Shown here one piece after another: positions 32,898 through 41,897 of a stretch of 53,567 bases of DNA. This DNA comes from Calothrix anomala FACHB-343 (GTDB taxonomy: Bacteria; Cyanobacteriota; Cyanobacteriia; Cyanobacteriales; Nostocaceae). The translations under genes were made by a program, and so were the position numbers. How positions within the stretch are numbered: the stretch's first letter is position 1; every line of letters begins with the position of its first letter. The notes beneath the pieces are model-generated. The model was not told the origin of the DNA. It ran no database searches and saw nothing but the letters and a program-made list of their open reading frames with translations. Location: positions 1 through 53,567 of the forward strand of contig NZ_JACJQG010000071.1 of NCBI RefSeq assembly GCF_014696435.1, written 5' to 3'.

Positions 32898-34190
32898 TTA
32901 GGGATACAATATATGATATACATATTCCAGCCTTTCTAAAATTCGTTGCGTTCGCAGTTCGGCTTGCTCTGCATTAAAGTCAAAGTTGTACCGCATCTTA
33001 CCCATATTCTCAATTCGCCATTGGTTGATTTTATAATCTATTTCATCGCTCATCTTCACTTGCTCATTTGTGAGTTCAGGATCGATATTGAGTCCAATAG
33101 TTTCTGCAAGGAGTCTGGCAAAATTCACCGAATGAAAGTATGGATAATCTCGAATTAATTCCCCAGAGCGAAGAAAAGCCAGTAATCCTTCAATTGGAGA
33201 TAACCCATATTGAATATCATCTAGAAAATCCTTGAGCCATTGTTCTGGAGAAAACTCACAAAAACGAATCCAATCCCCCTGAATTTCAACCTCGTATCCT
33301 TCCTGGGTGAGAAACAAATCCCGCACAGGATTATCCCAATCGACAATTCGTAACAACCCTGAATATTGCCGATTTCCTGGATTTGTGAGCCAATCCTTCG
33401 ACTTTGCTGCTTTCAACTTTGCGAGAAACTCAGGTAAAGGCTGATTCCATAGTTCCACAGAATTGTTTGCCATAACTTCCTCAGCCGACCAGTAATGTCC
33501 TAGCCGTTCCCAATTACCACCATTGCAAACTTCTAGCAAAAACGTTCTGTAAACGTCAGGTAGTCGAATTCCATGTTGTGCTTCTAACGCGCTCAACTTT
33601 GCTTCAGAACCAATTGGCGGATTAGTCGTGATTTGGGCATAGCGATTGTATGGATCGAATTTTCGCAATCGAGCGAGGGTAACGTGAATTCGTTCGGGAA
33701 TGGTCAACCATTTTCGCAGGGGTAATTGGCAACCGAAATGACGCTCCACTGTAAAAATGTCTTGATCGTACACTCTCACCCTTCCTTTCGCGTCGTGAGA
33801 GAACTGAATTTGTAACTGAGTCAATGCCTGACACAATTGCTCTGCCTCAGCATCAGTCTGAAATAGCCCCACAAGATGGGGATGCTTGATTCTCTTAATC
33901 TCCCGATACATAAACTCACAAGCTTCAGCCTCATCCGTAAATTCAAACAGCAGATGTTGAACCTTACCACGCTCGGCATAAACAACTTGCCAGCGTTCGC
34001 GTACCACTCCGTGGAAGCAAGCTACGCGTAGCGTGTCGCTTCTGCGACTCAGCGACTCCTGCGGAGTATCGCGCGTTTGAATCAAGCAAATCTCATCATC
34101 ACCCATTTGGCGAATCTGATACAGGCGACAGCCTTCGCCCCAAAGTTTGAGATCGAGTAACTCTGCATTCAGATATCTGACTTCCCACAT
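32898..34190 (-). CDS. SMI1/KNR4 (SUKH) protein with N-terminal extension, 430 aa
   Basis: The SUKH core starts near residue 195: NPPIGSEAKLSALEAQHGIR, LPDVYRTFLLEVCNGGNWE, then SAEEVMANNS and FLTQEGYEVEIQGDW. SUKH domains are best known as immunity proteins against polymorphic toxins. The N-terminal 180 residues are a separate region (WEVRYLNAEL to VGLFQ), interrupted by about 25 residues from a dispersed repeat. The start is set at ATG 34190 because GAGGTG lies about 6 bases upstream; the frame extends 6 codons further. It is the last gene of a four-gene minus-strand group with overlaps upstream. Confidence 0.75.
   Translation of the reverse strand: MWEVRYLNAELLDLKLWGEGCRLYQIRQMGDDEICLIQTRDTPQESLSRRSDTLRVACFHGVVRERWQVVYAERGKVQHLLFEFTDEAEACEFMYREIKRIKHPHLVGLFQTDAEAEQLCQALTQLQIQFSHDAKGRVRVYDQDIFTVERHFGCQLPLRKWLTIPERIHVTLARLRKFDPYNRYAQITTNPPIGSEAKLSALEAQHGIRLPDVYRTFLLEVCNGGNWERLGHYWSAEEVMANNSVELWNQPLPEFLAKLKAAKSKDWLTNPGNRQYSGLLRIVDWDNPVRDLFLTQEGYEVEIQGDWIRFCEFSPEQWLKDFLDDIQYGLSPIEGLLAFLRSGELIRDYPYFHSVNFARLLAETIGLNIDPELTNEQVKMSDEIDYKINQWRIENMGKMRYNFDFNAEQAELRTQRILERLEYVYHILYP
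33995..34073. repeat. Dispersed palindromic repeat inserted in frame in the 430-aa SUKH gene
   Basis: About 75 bases contain CGTACCACTCCGTGG, GCTACGCGTAGCGTGTCGCT, TCTGCGACTCAGCGACTCC and TGCGGAGTATCGCG, all modules found elsewhere in the window. They are translated as a low-complexity stretch (TPQESLSRRSDTLRVACFHG) that breaks an otherwise ordinary domain. Confidence 0.65.
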
Positions 34191-34220
34191 GCACTCACCT
34201 CTTACCATTTGGTATGATTA

Positions 34221-35687
34221 TTACTTCGCTTGTTCTGCCCGAAAAAGCCGGAGGAATCCCCCATCAAACCATTCCCTATAGTGAAATCGCAGTTCCCCGG
34301 ATAGTAGCATCTGACCTCGACAGTAGAGAAAGTAGGTTTCCTTTGGGAAATAACTTTGCAAAGGGAGCAATCCTTTTTTCAACGCTGCGCGATCGCCATT
34401 TTGCCAGAGCCTTGCAAGGTGAGATGCTAAACAGTTCAAGAAAAATTCAGCTTTAGGCAAGGAAGGATCTGTTCCTAAAGTTACCAACTCATCTTCTCTT
34501 CCTCTCCAATCAACAGACATTTCCCAATCTTCAACGGGAGGTAAGCAGGATGTCTGCGAAGCCCAGATAACTAACTCTAGGTAGGTCGGCTCATTCACGT
34601 TGGTAAATAAGGTATTCGCATTTATCGGCATTGTAATTTCTAAAACCGTCAACAAGCCGATCGCATTAGGATACACATTTCCCGTCACCAGTCGATATTG
34701 CTTCCCATTGGCTTCAAAGGGAATCGTATAGGGGTATTGCAATTTTGCTTTTTGAAAATGCTGTAAGCAAAGCTGATGAAAGTCAGGTTGAGGTAGTGGT
34801 GGATCAAAAAACATCCAATCTAAACACAAACTATTTTTTTCTTGGCTCACAGAAGCACCATCTAAATAACGCCATAGCTTTTCAGCTTGAATGACGCAGC
34901 GTTGCAGATTTGGATAAGCAACTAGACGAGCAAGAATTTCTGGCGAGATTTCACGGTTGAGTAGGTTCGCGTTCACGAAGTGACTCCGTTGCGTTAGCTT
35001 CCCGCAGGGTAGGAGTATCGCCATCTGATGCAGCAGTTCATATCGAATTGCTGCAACCTGATTGGGCGTATATAGGCGGGCTTGTTCTGCAAAAAATAGT
35101 AGATATATACTCGCAACTTCCTCAATCTCAGACAAAATCTGCGGGATTAGTAAAGAGTGAGTAGGACTCGCAGCAGACGCAAAGCGTAAATTCCACTGGG
35201 TTTCATTGAGCAGTTCAATTCCCTCGATTTCTTGCAGATTGCTCCAATTCCACGCAACCTGCATCACCTTCAATGCAGTTCCATAGGGAATACCGTACAT
35301 TGGATAGTAACTCCCTGGATGCCATAAACAAATCGGTTCATTGTAAGACTCGCCATGAATTTGAAACAGCTGATCGATCAGTTCCCAAATCGCCCAATTT
35401 TGATAACCTTGCGGTAGTTTCCAACTGCGATCGCGAATCAACTGTTGACAATCCCTGACAAAGAAGCGATTATCCTCATTTTCATACATTTCACGCGCCT
35501 GAAAGCACTGCCAAAAAGTATCATGATGGGCATGATGTGCCAAAAACTGAATCAGAAGCGAATTGTCATATCGGGTTATGGCTTTGCGACTGTGGCAACC
35601 AGAGAATAACACACCTGAATCGCTTTGTGCGATCGCTAGTGTATACCCATCAATTAGAACAAAGGTTTTTCCATGCTTATCTCTCAT
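34221..35687 (-). CDS. Member of an unnamed SUKH-associated family, 488 aa
   Basis: Full-length member of a family with two more copies at 41143 and 42419. Shared landmarks are LLNREI/LLNCEI, YPNLQRCVIQAEKLWRYLDG, LCLDWMFFDPPLP, GKQYRLVTG, PTYLELVIWAS and TDPSLPKAEFFLNCL. The function is not known to me; it is soluble, with no catalytic motif evident. Compared with the 42419 paralogue, residues about 220-240 (ILLPCGKLTQRSHFVNAN) are extra and coincide exactly with a dispersed repeat. It overlaps the upstream SUKH gene by 11 bases, so it is translationally coupled. The next gene downstream is also SUKH. Confidence 0.65.
   Translation of the reverse strand: MRDKHGKTFVLIDGYTLAIAQSDSGVLFSGCHSRKAITRYDNSLLIQFLAHHAHHDTFWQCFQAREMYENEDNRFFVRDCQQLIRDRSWKLPQGYQNWAIWELIDQLFQIHGESYNEPICLWHPGSYYPMYGIPYGTALKVMQVAWNWSNLQEIEGIELLNETQWNLRFASAASPTHSLLIPQILSEIEEVASIYLLFFAEQARLYTPNQVAAIRYELLHQMAILLPCGKLTQRSHFVNANLLNREISPEILARLVAYPNLQRCVIQAEKLWRYLDGASVSQEKNSLCLDWMFFDPPLPQPDFHQLCLQHFQKAKLQYPYTIPFEANGKQYRLVTGNVYPNAIGLLTVLEITMPINANTLFTNVNEPTYLELVIWASQTSCLPPVEDWEMSVDWRGREDELVTLGTDPSLPKAEFFLNCLASHLARLWQNGDRAALKKGLLPLQSYFPKETYFLYCRGQMLLSGELRFHYREWFDGGFLRLFRAEQAK
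34968..35021. repeat. Dispersed repeat inserted in frame in the 488-aa gene
   Basis: About 51 bases: TTCACGAAGTGACTCC, GCGTTAGCTTCCCGCAGGGT, AGGAGTATCGCC. Two paralogues in this window lack the corresponding 17 residues, which places the insertion and shows that the frame was preserved. Confidence 0.75.
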
Positions 35688-36408
35688 CCAGCAACTCTCG
35701 TTTTCTTTCTAAAACAATTGCGGGACAATTTTCAATAAACTGCTTCAACCTAGCCTCGGACAAACCCATTAAATATCCTTGGAAAAGAAGATATGGACTT
35801 TGCTGAGAATTCAAGATTGAGATCGATTTTTCAATTTCATAAATCTCATTATTTAAAAAATTGAGATGCATTTGTAACCATTGCTTCGGCGTATAGCGTT
35901 CCATCACAACATAGGTCAACAACGGTTGTAAGCAGATTTGAATTTTCACTTCATGTCCTTCTTGTGTCAAAAATAACCCGTAAGTCTCTTGTTCTGGAGG
36001 ATACAACCCAATTCGTAATAGTCCAGGGAGCGCGTTAATCTTCAGGAGATAGGGTAACTCGACTGCATCAGATTGTTTTCCTGTTGACAGAAATTGACTA
36101 ACGAAATCAGGCGGTGACTGGTGCCATAACTGGATAGAATTATGTTGCATGATTTCATCAATTGTCATCCAGCAGTCGCGCTCGGCACAATCCCAACACC
36201 CTCCATTTCCCACCTCTAGCAAAAAAGCAGCATAGGCGAATGGTAGCTGAATTTCCAATGCTTTTAGAATCGCCATTGAGCCAAGCGGTGGATTTAAGTC
36301 TATTGCCAAACACATTCCATCTGGATCGAGGTATTTCAAGCGATCCAACGCCAAACGAATCTCCCTAGCAACTTCAATCATTGCAGTTTGATGGGCGGTT
36401 AAATGCAT
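35677..36408 (-). CDS. SMI1/KNR4 (SUKH) protein, 243 aa
   Basis: SUKH landmarks: NPPLGSMAILKALEIQLPFA, YAAFLLEVGNGGCWDCAE and FLTQEGHEVKIQ, matching the other SUKH protein in this operon (LEVCNGGNWE, FLTQEGYEVEIQ). The C-terminus adds about 60 residues, ending LDER. The start ATG at 36408 overlaps the upstream gene by 10 bases, and the 3' end overlaps the next gene by 11 bases, so the operon order is 36902 to 32898. Probable role by family: binding and neutralising a toxin; the cognate toxin is not in this window. Confidence 0.75.
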   Translation of the reverse strand: MHLTAHQTAMIEVAREIRLALDRLKYLDPDGMCLAIDLNPPLGSMAILKALEIQLPFAYAAFLLEVGNGGCWDCAERDCWMTIDEIMQHNSIQLWHQSPPDFVSQFLSTGKQSDAVELPYLLKINALPGLLRIGLYPPEQETYGLFLTQEGHEVKIQICLQPLLTYVVMERYTPKQWLQMHLNFLNNEIYEIEKSISILNSQQSPYLLFQGYLMGLSEARLKQFIENCPAIVLERKRELLDER

Positions 36409-36902
36409 AGCTCTAACCCAGAGACTTGCTCCAAAAACATAGTAGCAAAGGATTCACAACGAGGCATGATTTTTGGAAGTTCAACCCGTAGCATTGCGAT
36501 CGCCGCATCAACATCCTCACAATCACAATATAAGTGTTCTAGATGATACCCTAGTACAGCTTCGGGGGTTTCTGTACTCCCACAGCAGTTGTGAGCAACC
36601 CAAGCAATGAAGGATTTTGTTGCGCTATCGCATTCGATATCCAACAAATAAGCTCGAATAAAAAATTCCTCTGAGTAGCCAAGGGCAATTGGAAGCGTTT
36701 CAATTAATCCTTGTTTGATGCACACTTTAGCACCTTTAGTGGCAATTTCCAGTAAATCATCAGCAGGTTTTTCAATCGCCAGAATCTGAGCATCAGCCCA
36801 AGCAATGAGGTTCTGCTCGGAAACAATGCCAATATTCCAAAGGGTGAGTGCGATCTCTAAAGGACTTGGATTTTCTAGTGGCATACTCCTCACATCTTCC
36901 AA
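36399..36902 (-). CDS. Unrecognised 167-aa operon leader protein
   Basis: No named family recognised. It is soluble and acidic, with helical segments PSPLEIALTLWNIGIVSEQN, LIAWADAQILAIEKPADDLL and EAVLGYHLEHLYCDCEDVDA. It heads the SUKH/unknown operon and overlaps the next gene by 10 bases. Met7 (36884) is an alternative start, but GAGGAG is only one base from it. Helical repeats of this kind could be a HEAT-like immunity protein; low certainty. Confidence 0.55.
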   Translation of the reverse strand: MEDVRSMPLENPSPLEIALTLWNIGIVSEQNLIAWADAQILAIEKPADDLLEIATKGAKVCIKQGLIETLPIALGYSEEFFIRAYLLDIECDSATKSFIAWVAHNCCGSTETPEAVLGYHLEHLYCDCEDVDAAIAMLRVELPKIMPRCESFATMFLEQVSGLELCI

Positions 36903-37069
36903 GTAAAAATTGTAAGATTAAATACTCAGTATAACGCTAAGAGTATTAATTCAGTGTTAAAAGCAAACAAAAATACTGTAGCTATATCGCCCAGATGTTT
37001 GATTTTCCTGTATGTATACGTAAATTTGCAAGATATTAAGTTAACCTAAATTAGAATTTATTAGCTCAA

Positions 37070-37495
37070 ATGTTCCCAAAACTAAGATGGCGATTGCTGC
37101 TTTTCATATTTCCTTTGGTGGTGGTTGGAATTTATCTGCTGCAACCGACTCCCCCCGCACCTTGTGGAAGCCTGAAGAAATTTGGCGCGCTCGAGGAAGG
37201 AGAACGCTGTATCATCAATCGTAACGTTACCCTAGAAGGCAATCTCAAAAGACTTCCCAATCAACTAACCGTCAAAGGCAACCTAACTATTAGCGGTACG
37301 TACATTGAAGAACTGCCCAATGCAATGGTAGTTGAAGGAAACCTTTTTTTGTACAAAACTAGCATTGCCAAACTTCCCCCAGATTTGCAGGTTCAAGGAA
37401 GTTTCGATCAATATAGTGGATTTGGTTCTCCAGGAGTTAAATGTAATGCAATCCCTAAAACTGCTTTTATCAAAGGGAATCGCAACTGTCACTAA
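37070..37495 (+). CDS. Anchored leucine-rich-like repeat protein, 141 aa
   Basis: The N-terminal membrane anchor (WRLLLFIFPLVVVGIYLLQP) is followed by a short domain of strand repeats of about 21 residues: LEGNLKRLPNQLTVKGNL, ISGTYIEELPNAMVVEGNL and YKTSIAKLPPDLQVQGS. This is an LRR-like solenoid. There is a single Cys pair region (CGSLKKF, GERCIINRN). A surface or periplasmic location is likely. Family and function unknown. It is divergent from the SUKH operon, with 167 bp between starts. Confidence 0.6.
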   Translation: MFPKLRWRLLLFIFPLVVVGIYLLQPTPPAPCGSLKKFGALEEGERCIINRNVTLEGNLKRLPNQLTVKGNLTISGTYIEELPNAMVVEGNLFLYKTSIAKLPPDLQVQGSFDQYSGFGSPGVKCNAIPKTAFIKGNRNCH

Positions 37496-37569
37496 TTACG
37501 ATCGCAATAGACTGCAAATCAAATCGCTTACTAATTGGATTCATCAATTTAGTCCAATTTTAAAGAACA

Positions 37570-38004
37570 ATGTTACAATCCTGGCGAATCAAACCCAGGA
37601 AATCAATCGTGCCTAAACAATTCTGTAATCTCAAGTGGTTGAGATTTAATCCTACCTCTTTCACCCTGTTTGCGATTTTATTTGCGATAGTTGTGATAAT
37701 TGCACTCTTCTTCCGAGATGATTGGATTAGACCGTTACTGGGCGACGTTTTAATTGTCATGGTGATTGCTTACTTTGTTCATGCTTTTATTGCAGTTCCA
37801 CTACGGAAGGTTGCTATTGGAACTCTCATCTTTGCCTACTTGATTGAGTTGCTTCAGTTTCTTAATCTCATCGATATTTTAGGCTGGCGAAACTCCCAGC
37901 TAGCTCATTTAACAATTGGATCTACTTTCGACTGGCGAGATTTGGTTGCTTATACGCTGGGGATTGCGATCGTTTTCCTCACTGCCAATCGTTTGAAGTC
38001 ATAA
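37570..38004 (+). CDS. DUF2809 family membrane protein, 144 aa
   Basis: Four predicted membrane helices, with landmarks IRPLLGDVLIVMVIAYFVHA, FAYLIELLQFLN, STFDWRDLVAYTLGIAIVF. The DVLIV, F-IE-LQ and W-DL-AY-LG pattern fits DUF2809, a small integral membrane family of unknown function. It starts 74 bp after the LRR-like gene. Its last bases lie at the start of the duplicated segment described at 38001-38291. Confidence 0.7.
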   Translation: MLQSWRIKPRKSIVPKQFCNLKWLRFNPTSFTLFAILFAIVVIIALFFRDDWIRPLLGDVLIVMVIAYFVHAFIAVPLRKVAIGTLIFAYLIELLQFLNLIDILGWRNSQLAHLTIGSTFDWRDLVAYTLGIAIVFLTANRLKS

Positions 38005-38291
38005 ACTACTATTATTTTCCTCTTTATCGTAAATTCAAGGGTTTAAGATTCCTACGTCTACACATAGTATCAGTTGATTTGGGGTTTAAATCCCCGACTC
38101 CAACTGTCTTTAATGCGTGAATAATTATTGAGCTTTAGTACAAGTTTTGAATTTTTTAGCTTTAGCTTCCCGCAGGGTATTTTGAATTGTTAACGAGTAT
38201 TCATGATTGCTTTGATATGGCGTAAACGTCCCAGATTTAAACGATTTAGGCATTGCTTTCTTCTGGTTTGACTACCAAAAAACTGTGACTA
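38001..38291. repeat. Direct duplication of the 3' end of the LprI-like gene
   Basis: Bases 38001-38029 and 38194-38291 together repeat 39024-39147 in direct orientation, with roughly 95 percent identity over about 127 bp. The copy includes the last codons and stop of the LprI-like gene (39047-40255). The copy is interrupted by a 164-bp insert. The two copies flank the membrane gene at 38375-38968. No other gene is seen in the 370-bp gap 38005-38374. Confidence 0.75.
38030..38193. mobile_element. MITE-like 164-bp insert
   Basis: The insert splits a duplicated segment precisely. It has imperfect terminal inverted repeats (TAAATTCAA at one end, TTGAATTGTTA at the other) and a CG dinucleotide on both sides that may be a target duplication. 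Inside are the dispersed-repeat module TTAGCTTCCCGCAGGGTA and the GGGGTTTAAATCCCCGACT hairpin-type sequence. No ORF. Confidence 0.55.
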
Positions 38292-38374
38292 TTATCAGAA
38301 TTATATTTGATGATAGCTAATATCTCCAACTTGGTTTTCTGGATTGTTTATATATTTTCACGAAAATTTTCTAT

Positions 38375-38968
38375 ATGAATACTCAAAAGAATATCAATAT
38401 TTCTCCCATAAATCGTCCCACTTTCTACATATACATACTATCTATATTCGGTTTTATATCCTTGATATGCTTGATTTGGTTATCGGCAAATTCTAAATAT
38501 TCACTCAGAGGAGGCTTATTTAGTAGTTTTTTCTTGACGATTTTAGTCTTAATTATTTCTATTACAGCATTGATTCTAATTTTTAAATCAAATTTGTCTC
38601 GGTGGTTAAAATTCATATTGTCTATACCTCAATTCTTGGGGATAATGCCCTTAACTTTATTTATTGTTCAATTGTTTATAGTAATTTTTATTTTTGGAAC
38701 AGGATGTAGAACTGACTTTGTTTCTCCTAGTGGGAAAAAATCTATCGCAATTAGCGAGACATGTTATATGGACTGTCATCATGCTGTTTTTAGACATTAT
38801 TGGCTATTGGAAAAAGAAATCGGCTCAATTTCCAATAATTCCCAGAGAAGATGCAAGACAGAGGATGATTTCCAAGTAATTTGGAATTCTGATGAAACTG
38901 CAATTAGATTGAAAGAAAATAATAATTATCCTCAATCTCAATTAAAAGGAAGTTTATTAATAGATTGA
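38375..38968 (+). CDS. Membrane protein with extracytoplasmic C-terminus, 197 aa
   Basis: Four hydrophobic segments in residues 20-115 (IYILSIFGFISLICLIWL, FFLTILVLIISITALILI, LSIPQFLGIMPLTLFIVQLF and LFIVIFIFGTG). A Cys-rich domain follows (CRTDFVSPSG, ETCYMDCHHAVF). Strong A/T bias and no recognised family. It lies between two direct copies of the LprI-like 3' end, so it may have been brought in or could be lost by recombination between the copies. Confidence 0.55.
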   Translation: MNTQKNINISPINRPTFYIYILSIFGFISLICLIWLSANSKYSLRGGLFSSFFLTILVLIISITALILIFKSNLSRWLKFILSIPQFLGIMPLTLFIVQLFIVIFIFGTGCRTDFVSPSGKKSIAISETCYMDCHHAVFRHYWLLEKEIGSISNNSQRRCKTEDDFQVIWNSDETAIRLKENNNYPQSQLKGSLLID

Positions 38969-39046
38969 CTTGAATTGCAAGAGGGAGCAACGCTATTTGA
39001 TATCGAAAAATTTCTAGGAAGTAATAAACTAGTATTATTTGCCTCT

Positions 39047-40255
39047 TTATCGAGTATTCATCATTGCTTTGATATGGCGTAAACGTCCCAGATTTAAACG
39101 ATTTAGGCATTGCTTGCTTCTGGTTTGACTACCAAAAAACAGTGACTCAAACTTGCAGTACTGAGTTTGATAACGTTCCCAAAGAGCTTGAGTGGTATCT
39201 TGCCCAGATGTAACTGGGGCTTGCTGCGGCTCGTCTTCTGGATCGTATACAGCTATCCCCTTTAGATCCGCAATGCGATCGTTATTTAGCCGAGCTAAAC
39301 AGCGATGATAGAGCATCGGTGCCATAGAACTTTCTTTAAAAGGCTCAACCAACTCAGTACAATGTGCTTCACGATAGTCTTGCCAGTGCTTCTGTGCGAT
39401 CGCAAATGTTGGCTGATACTGCTTCGATAGTCTTTCTGCCCAATCGCCATAAATGCTTGATTGCAAAAGCTGAGTTGTTTTCGACCAATAGACCGCGCAT
39501 CGATTTAACCCCAACTGCGTCTTATCCACACAATTTAGCTCTGGAATTCCAGGTCGTACAGAACCCTTGAAGAGAGCTAAACCACTAGCAGGTGCTGCCA
39601 AAAGTTCTTCAAGTTGACGAATTCGAGCCTCTCTGAGACGCTGATGACATTGAGCCAATCTCAGGGTGTTCAGGGAGAATAGAGCTTTTTCGATCTGGCA
39701 ATACTGAGTTTGATATTGCTCCCAGTGGCGTTGCACCGATGAATTTCTCAATTTGAGTCGATCGAGTAAGGATTCAAATCGAGGATCGCGAGATTGGAAG
39801 GTTATAATCTCACCACCTCTGTGCAATTCTAGAATGCGATCGTTATTTAATCGCGCCAAACAGACAGATGTTGCAAATGGAAAGTCTGGCGTGTTGCGTA
39901 AGCGTTGAGTTAACTGTTGGCAGTGTTGTGTTTGAAACTGATGCCAGGATTTATCCGCGATCGCCAGTTGATGTTGAAGGGGTGGAATAAGTTGCGACTC
40001 AACATCTTGATAAACCAATGATTTGAGCAAATGGGTTACTTCTACCCAACGCTTTGCACAGCGATATTCACCCGCTTCAACCTGTCGAACACAGTCCGGT
40101 TGCAAAACCCCAGCAAATCCTAATATCACGGTTGGATAAGGTAGAGGAGTCTGTGGCTTGGCATCTGACGCAGGGATAGCTTTGCTCGGTTCCACACCAA
40201 GCTGAGTTGCAAATAAAATGACACTCGCAAATATCGCAATCTTAAATTTCATCAT
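39047..40255 (-). CDS. Exported LprI/DUF1311-like protein with four repeats, 402 aa
   Basis: Signal peptide (MKFKIAIFASVILFATQLG). Four copies of a unit resembling the LprI (lysozyme-inhibitor-like, DUF1311) domain: KSWHQFQTQHC ... CLARLNNDRI, HWEQYQTQYC ... CHQRLREARI, KHWQDYREAHC ... CLARLNNDRI and LWERYQTQYC ... CLNRLNLGRL. Each has the W-x-x-Y/F, C, C and R pattern of the family, and Cys pairs should form disulfides. Possible periplasmic inhibitor or binding role. GGAAA lies just upstream of the tandem ATGs. Its 3' end is partly duplicated at 38001-38291. Confidence 0.75.
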   Translation of the reverse strand: MMKFKIAIFASVILFATQLGVEPSKAIPASDAKPQTPLPYPTVILGFAGVLQPDCVRQVEAGEYRCAKRWVEVTHLLKSLVYQDVESQLIPPLQHQLAIADKSWHQFQTQHCQQLTQRLRNTPDFPFATSVCLARLNNDRILELHRGGEIITFQSRDPRFESLLDRLKLRNSSVQRHWEQYQTQYCQIEKALFSLNTLRLAQCHQRLREARIRQLEELLAAPASGLALFKGSVRPGIPELNCVDKTQLGLNRCAVYWSKTTQLLQSSIYGDWAERLSKQYQPTFAIAQKHWQDYREAHCTELVEPFKESSMAPMLYHRCLARLNNDRIADLKGIAVYDPEDEPQQAPVTSGQDTTQALWERYQTQYCKFESLFFGSQTRSKQCLNRLNLGRLRHIKAMMNTR

Positions 40256-40319
40256 TTTCCATAATTAACAATCCTCAGTAGCCTTCAACCACTATCCCTG
40301 GCATTTAAATTGTATGAGC

Positions 40320-40952
40320 TTAATCTCCAATCGTGACATAATACCAATAGGAATTGATTGCACGTTCTACCCTTAATCGATATCCTAAAAATAAATTTTG
40401 ATCGGGAAGTTTAGCCTGTTCACTATACACAAATCCCTGTGCCCCCCCAAAGACCCTAGCTGTAAAGAACAAAATGTATAATCCATTCTGTCCCCGTTGT
40501 GTTTGAATTTCTTTGCTTATTGAAGTGTGATGGTAAGCTGGCGGTAAAGCAGCAAGATTGTTCATACCTCCACGAATTTGATTTGACTGCACCAACGCAA
40601 TTACTTGTTGCCGACTTGCCAAATTTTGATAAAAATTCGCCGTTAGCCAAAACTGTTCAAACGGGACGATAATCCCAATTACCAATCCTAATAACTGTAG
40701 TAACAGTGGAAAAGAACGTCGCCACCGTTGATTTAGAAATGAGCCTTTCTGGATGGCACGCACCCAAAAGTAAATCGCCCAAATTAATCCAATTAATGCT
40801 GCGATCACACCTGAGATCCAGAGCAATGGTAAGAAAAACCATGTCAGCCAATCTAACCAAACAAAGTGCAATAATCGTATTAACCACAGTCCTAAGCTAA
40901 CGCAAATGATGTAGCGGGCAATCCCTGACTGCCAAACTGAGCGTTTTTTCAT
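40320..40952 (-). CDS. Membrane protein of unknown function, 210 aa
   Basis: About three membrane segments (IICVSLGLWLIRLLHFVWL, FFLPLLWISGVIAALIGLIW, LLLQLLGLVIGIIVPF) and a C-terminal domain ending YWYYVTIGD. The layout and end resemble the 208-aa protein at 30595-31221 (YWFRVSDDF), suggesting a shared distant family. Not recognised by name. The gene is upstream of the LprI-like gene on the same strand (64 bp gap), so they may be co-transcribed. Confidence 0.55.
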   Translation of the reverse strand: MKKRSVWQSGIARYIICVSLGLWLIRLLHFVWLDWLTWFFLPLLWISGVIAALIGLIWAIYFWVRAIQKGSFLNQRWRRSFPLLLQLLGLVIGIIVPFEQFWLTANFYQNLASRQQVIALVQSNQIRGGMNNLAALPPAYHHTSISKEIQTQRGQNGLYILFFTARVFGGAQGFVYSEQAKLPDQNLFLGYRLRVERAINSYWYYVTIGD

Positions 40953-41142
40953 AGCTAGCCCTGTGAACGGTTCACTCTATAAGTAATATGCAATCCAGTA
41001 TAAAAAATATAGTGACTTTGTTGATTCTGAATTGAACTCAGTATATTCTCGTAAATATTAGAAGTGAACTTGTAGTTAAATTGAAGTTTGAAATATGAGG
41101 CGTATGATTTGAGCCAGTTCATAGGGGAGTAGTAACAGAATA

Positions 41143-41892
41143 ATGGAAGAAATAGAATACCCTGACTGGACAATTGATCGGCAATGCGCGTTACAGAAAC
41201 TGGAAAATATCGCTAAGGATTACATTCATTACTTTACATATCAAGCAAGAGACTATCAACCAATGGTGGTGATTTGGTCGCGTGATGAATTGTTAAAAGG
41301 ATTAGATGCCCTTCATTTACTCAATTGTGAGATCGATCAACTGATTTTTGAGCGGATTTCTCAAAATTATCCTCATCTGAGTCAATGTGTTCATGCTGCT
41401 GAATGCTTGTGGTATACCAATCCGGAGATTTCAATCCAGGAAAGCGATGTGAGCTTGGATTGGATGATGTTTAGTTTGTTTGGGTTGATTGATGATGAAA
41501 TTCGCTATTGCTGTCTGGAAATACTCAGAGCCGCAAAACTAAATCAGCCTCGGACATTACTTGCTGAGTTACAAGGACAACAATACCGTCTGATTACCGA
41601 TTGGGATAACAAGCAGATTAAGCTGATGACAGCAGTTCCACTAAATGTCCTTCGCAATCCATTTATGCGTGAAACAACGCCTCAAAATCAATATGCACCA
41701 ACCTACTTGGAGTTAGTGACCAGGGCATCTTGCGACAGTTTGCCGATGAATTGGGATATTTTGGTAGATTGGGGTGCGCTGGGGTTGCTAGAGGAACTGG
41801 AAGACCTCAGCACCGATCCTTCATTGCCCGGTGCTGAATATCTCAAATATTGCCTAGAACAATATTATTTTTTACTAAAATTGAGACGGTGA
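41143..41892 (+). CDS. Internally shortened paralogue of the unnamed family, 249 aa
   Basis: Starts MEEIEYPDWTIDRQ, like the 42419 paralogue (MEYPDWTIYQR), then jumps directly to QKLENIAKDYIHYFTYQA, which corresponds to residue about 190 of that paralogue (RKLETIAADYMQFFANQG). The rest matches: LLNCEI, YPHLSQCVHAAECLWY, DVSLDWMMF, GQQYRLIT, PTYLELVTRAS, TDPSLPGAEYLKYCL. So this copy has a deletion of about 170 residues near its N-terminus but keeps the C-terminal half. It could be functional or a remnant. Family function unknown. Confidence 0.55.
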   Translation: MEEIEYPDWTIDRQCALQKLENIAKDYIHYFTYQARDYQPMVVIWSRDELLKGLDALHLLNCEIDQLIFERISQNYPHLSQCVHAAECLWYTNPEISIQESDVSLDWMMFSLFGLIDDEIRYCCLEILRAAKLNQPRTLLAELQGQQYRLITDWDNKQIKLMTAVPLNVLRNPFMRETTPQNQYAPTYLELVTRASCDSLPMNWDILVDWGALGLLEELEDLSTDPSLPGAEYLKYCLEQYYFLLKLRR

Positions 41893-41897
41893 AATGG

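Noticed and set aside
34214-34456. 80-aa plus-strand ORF opposite the 488-aa gene
   Set aside because: Antisense shadow. The opposite strand has paralogue-supported coding.
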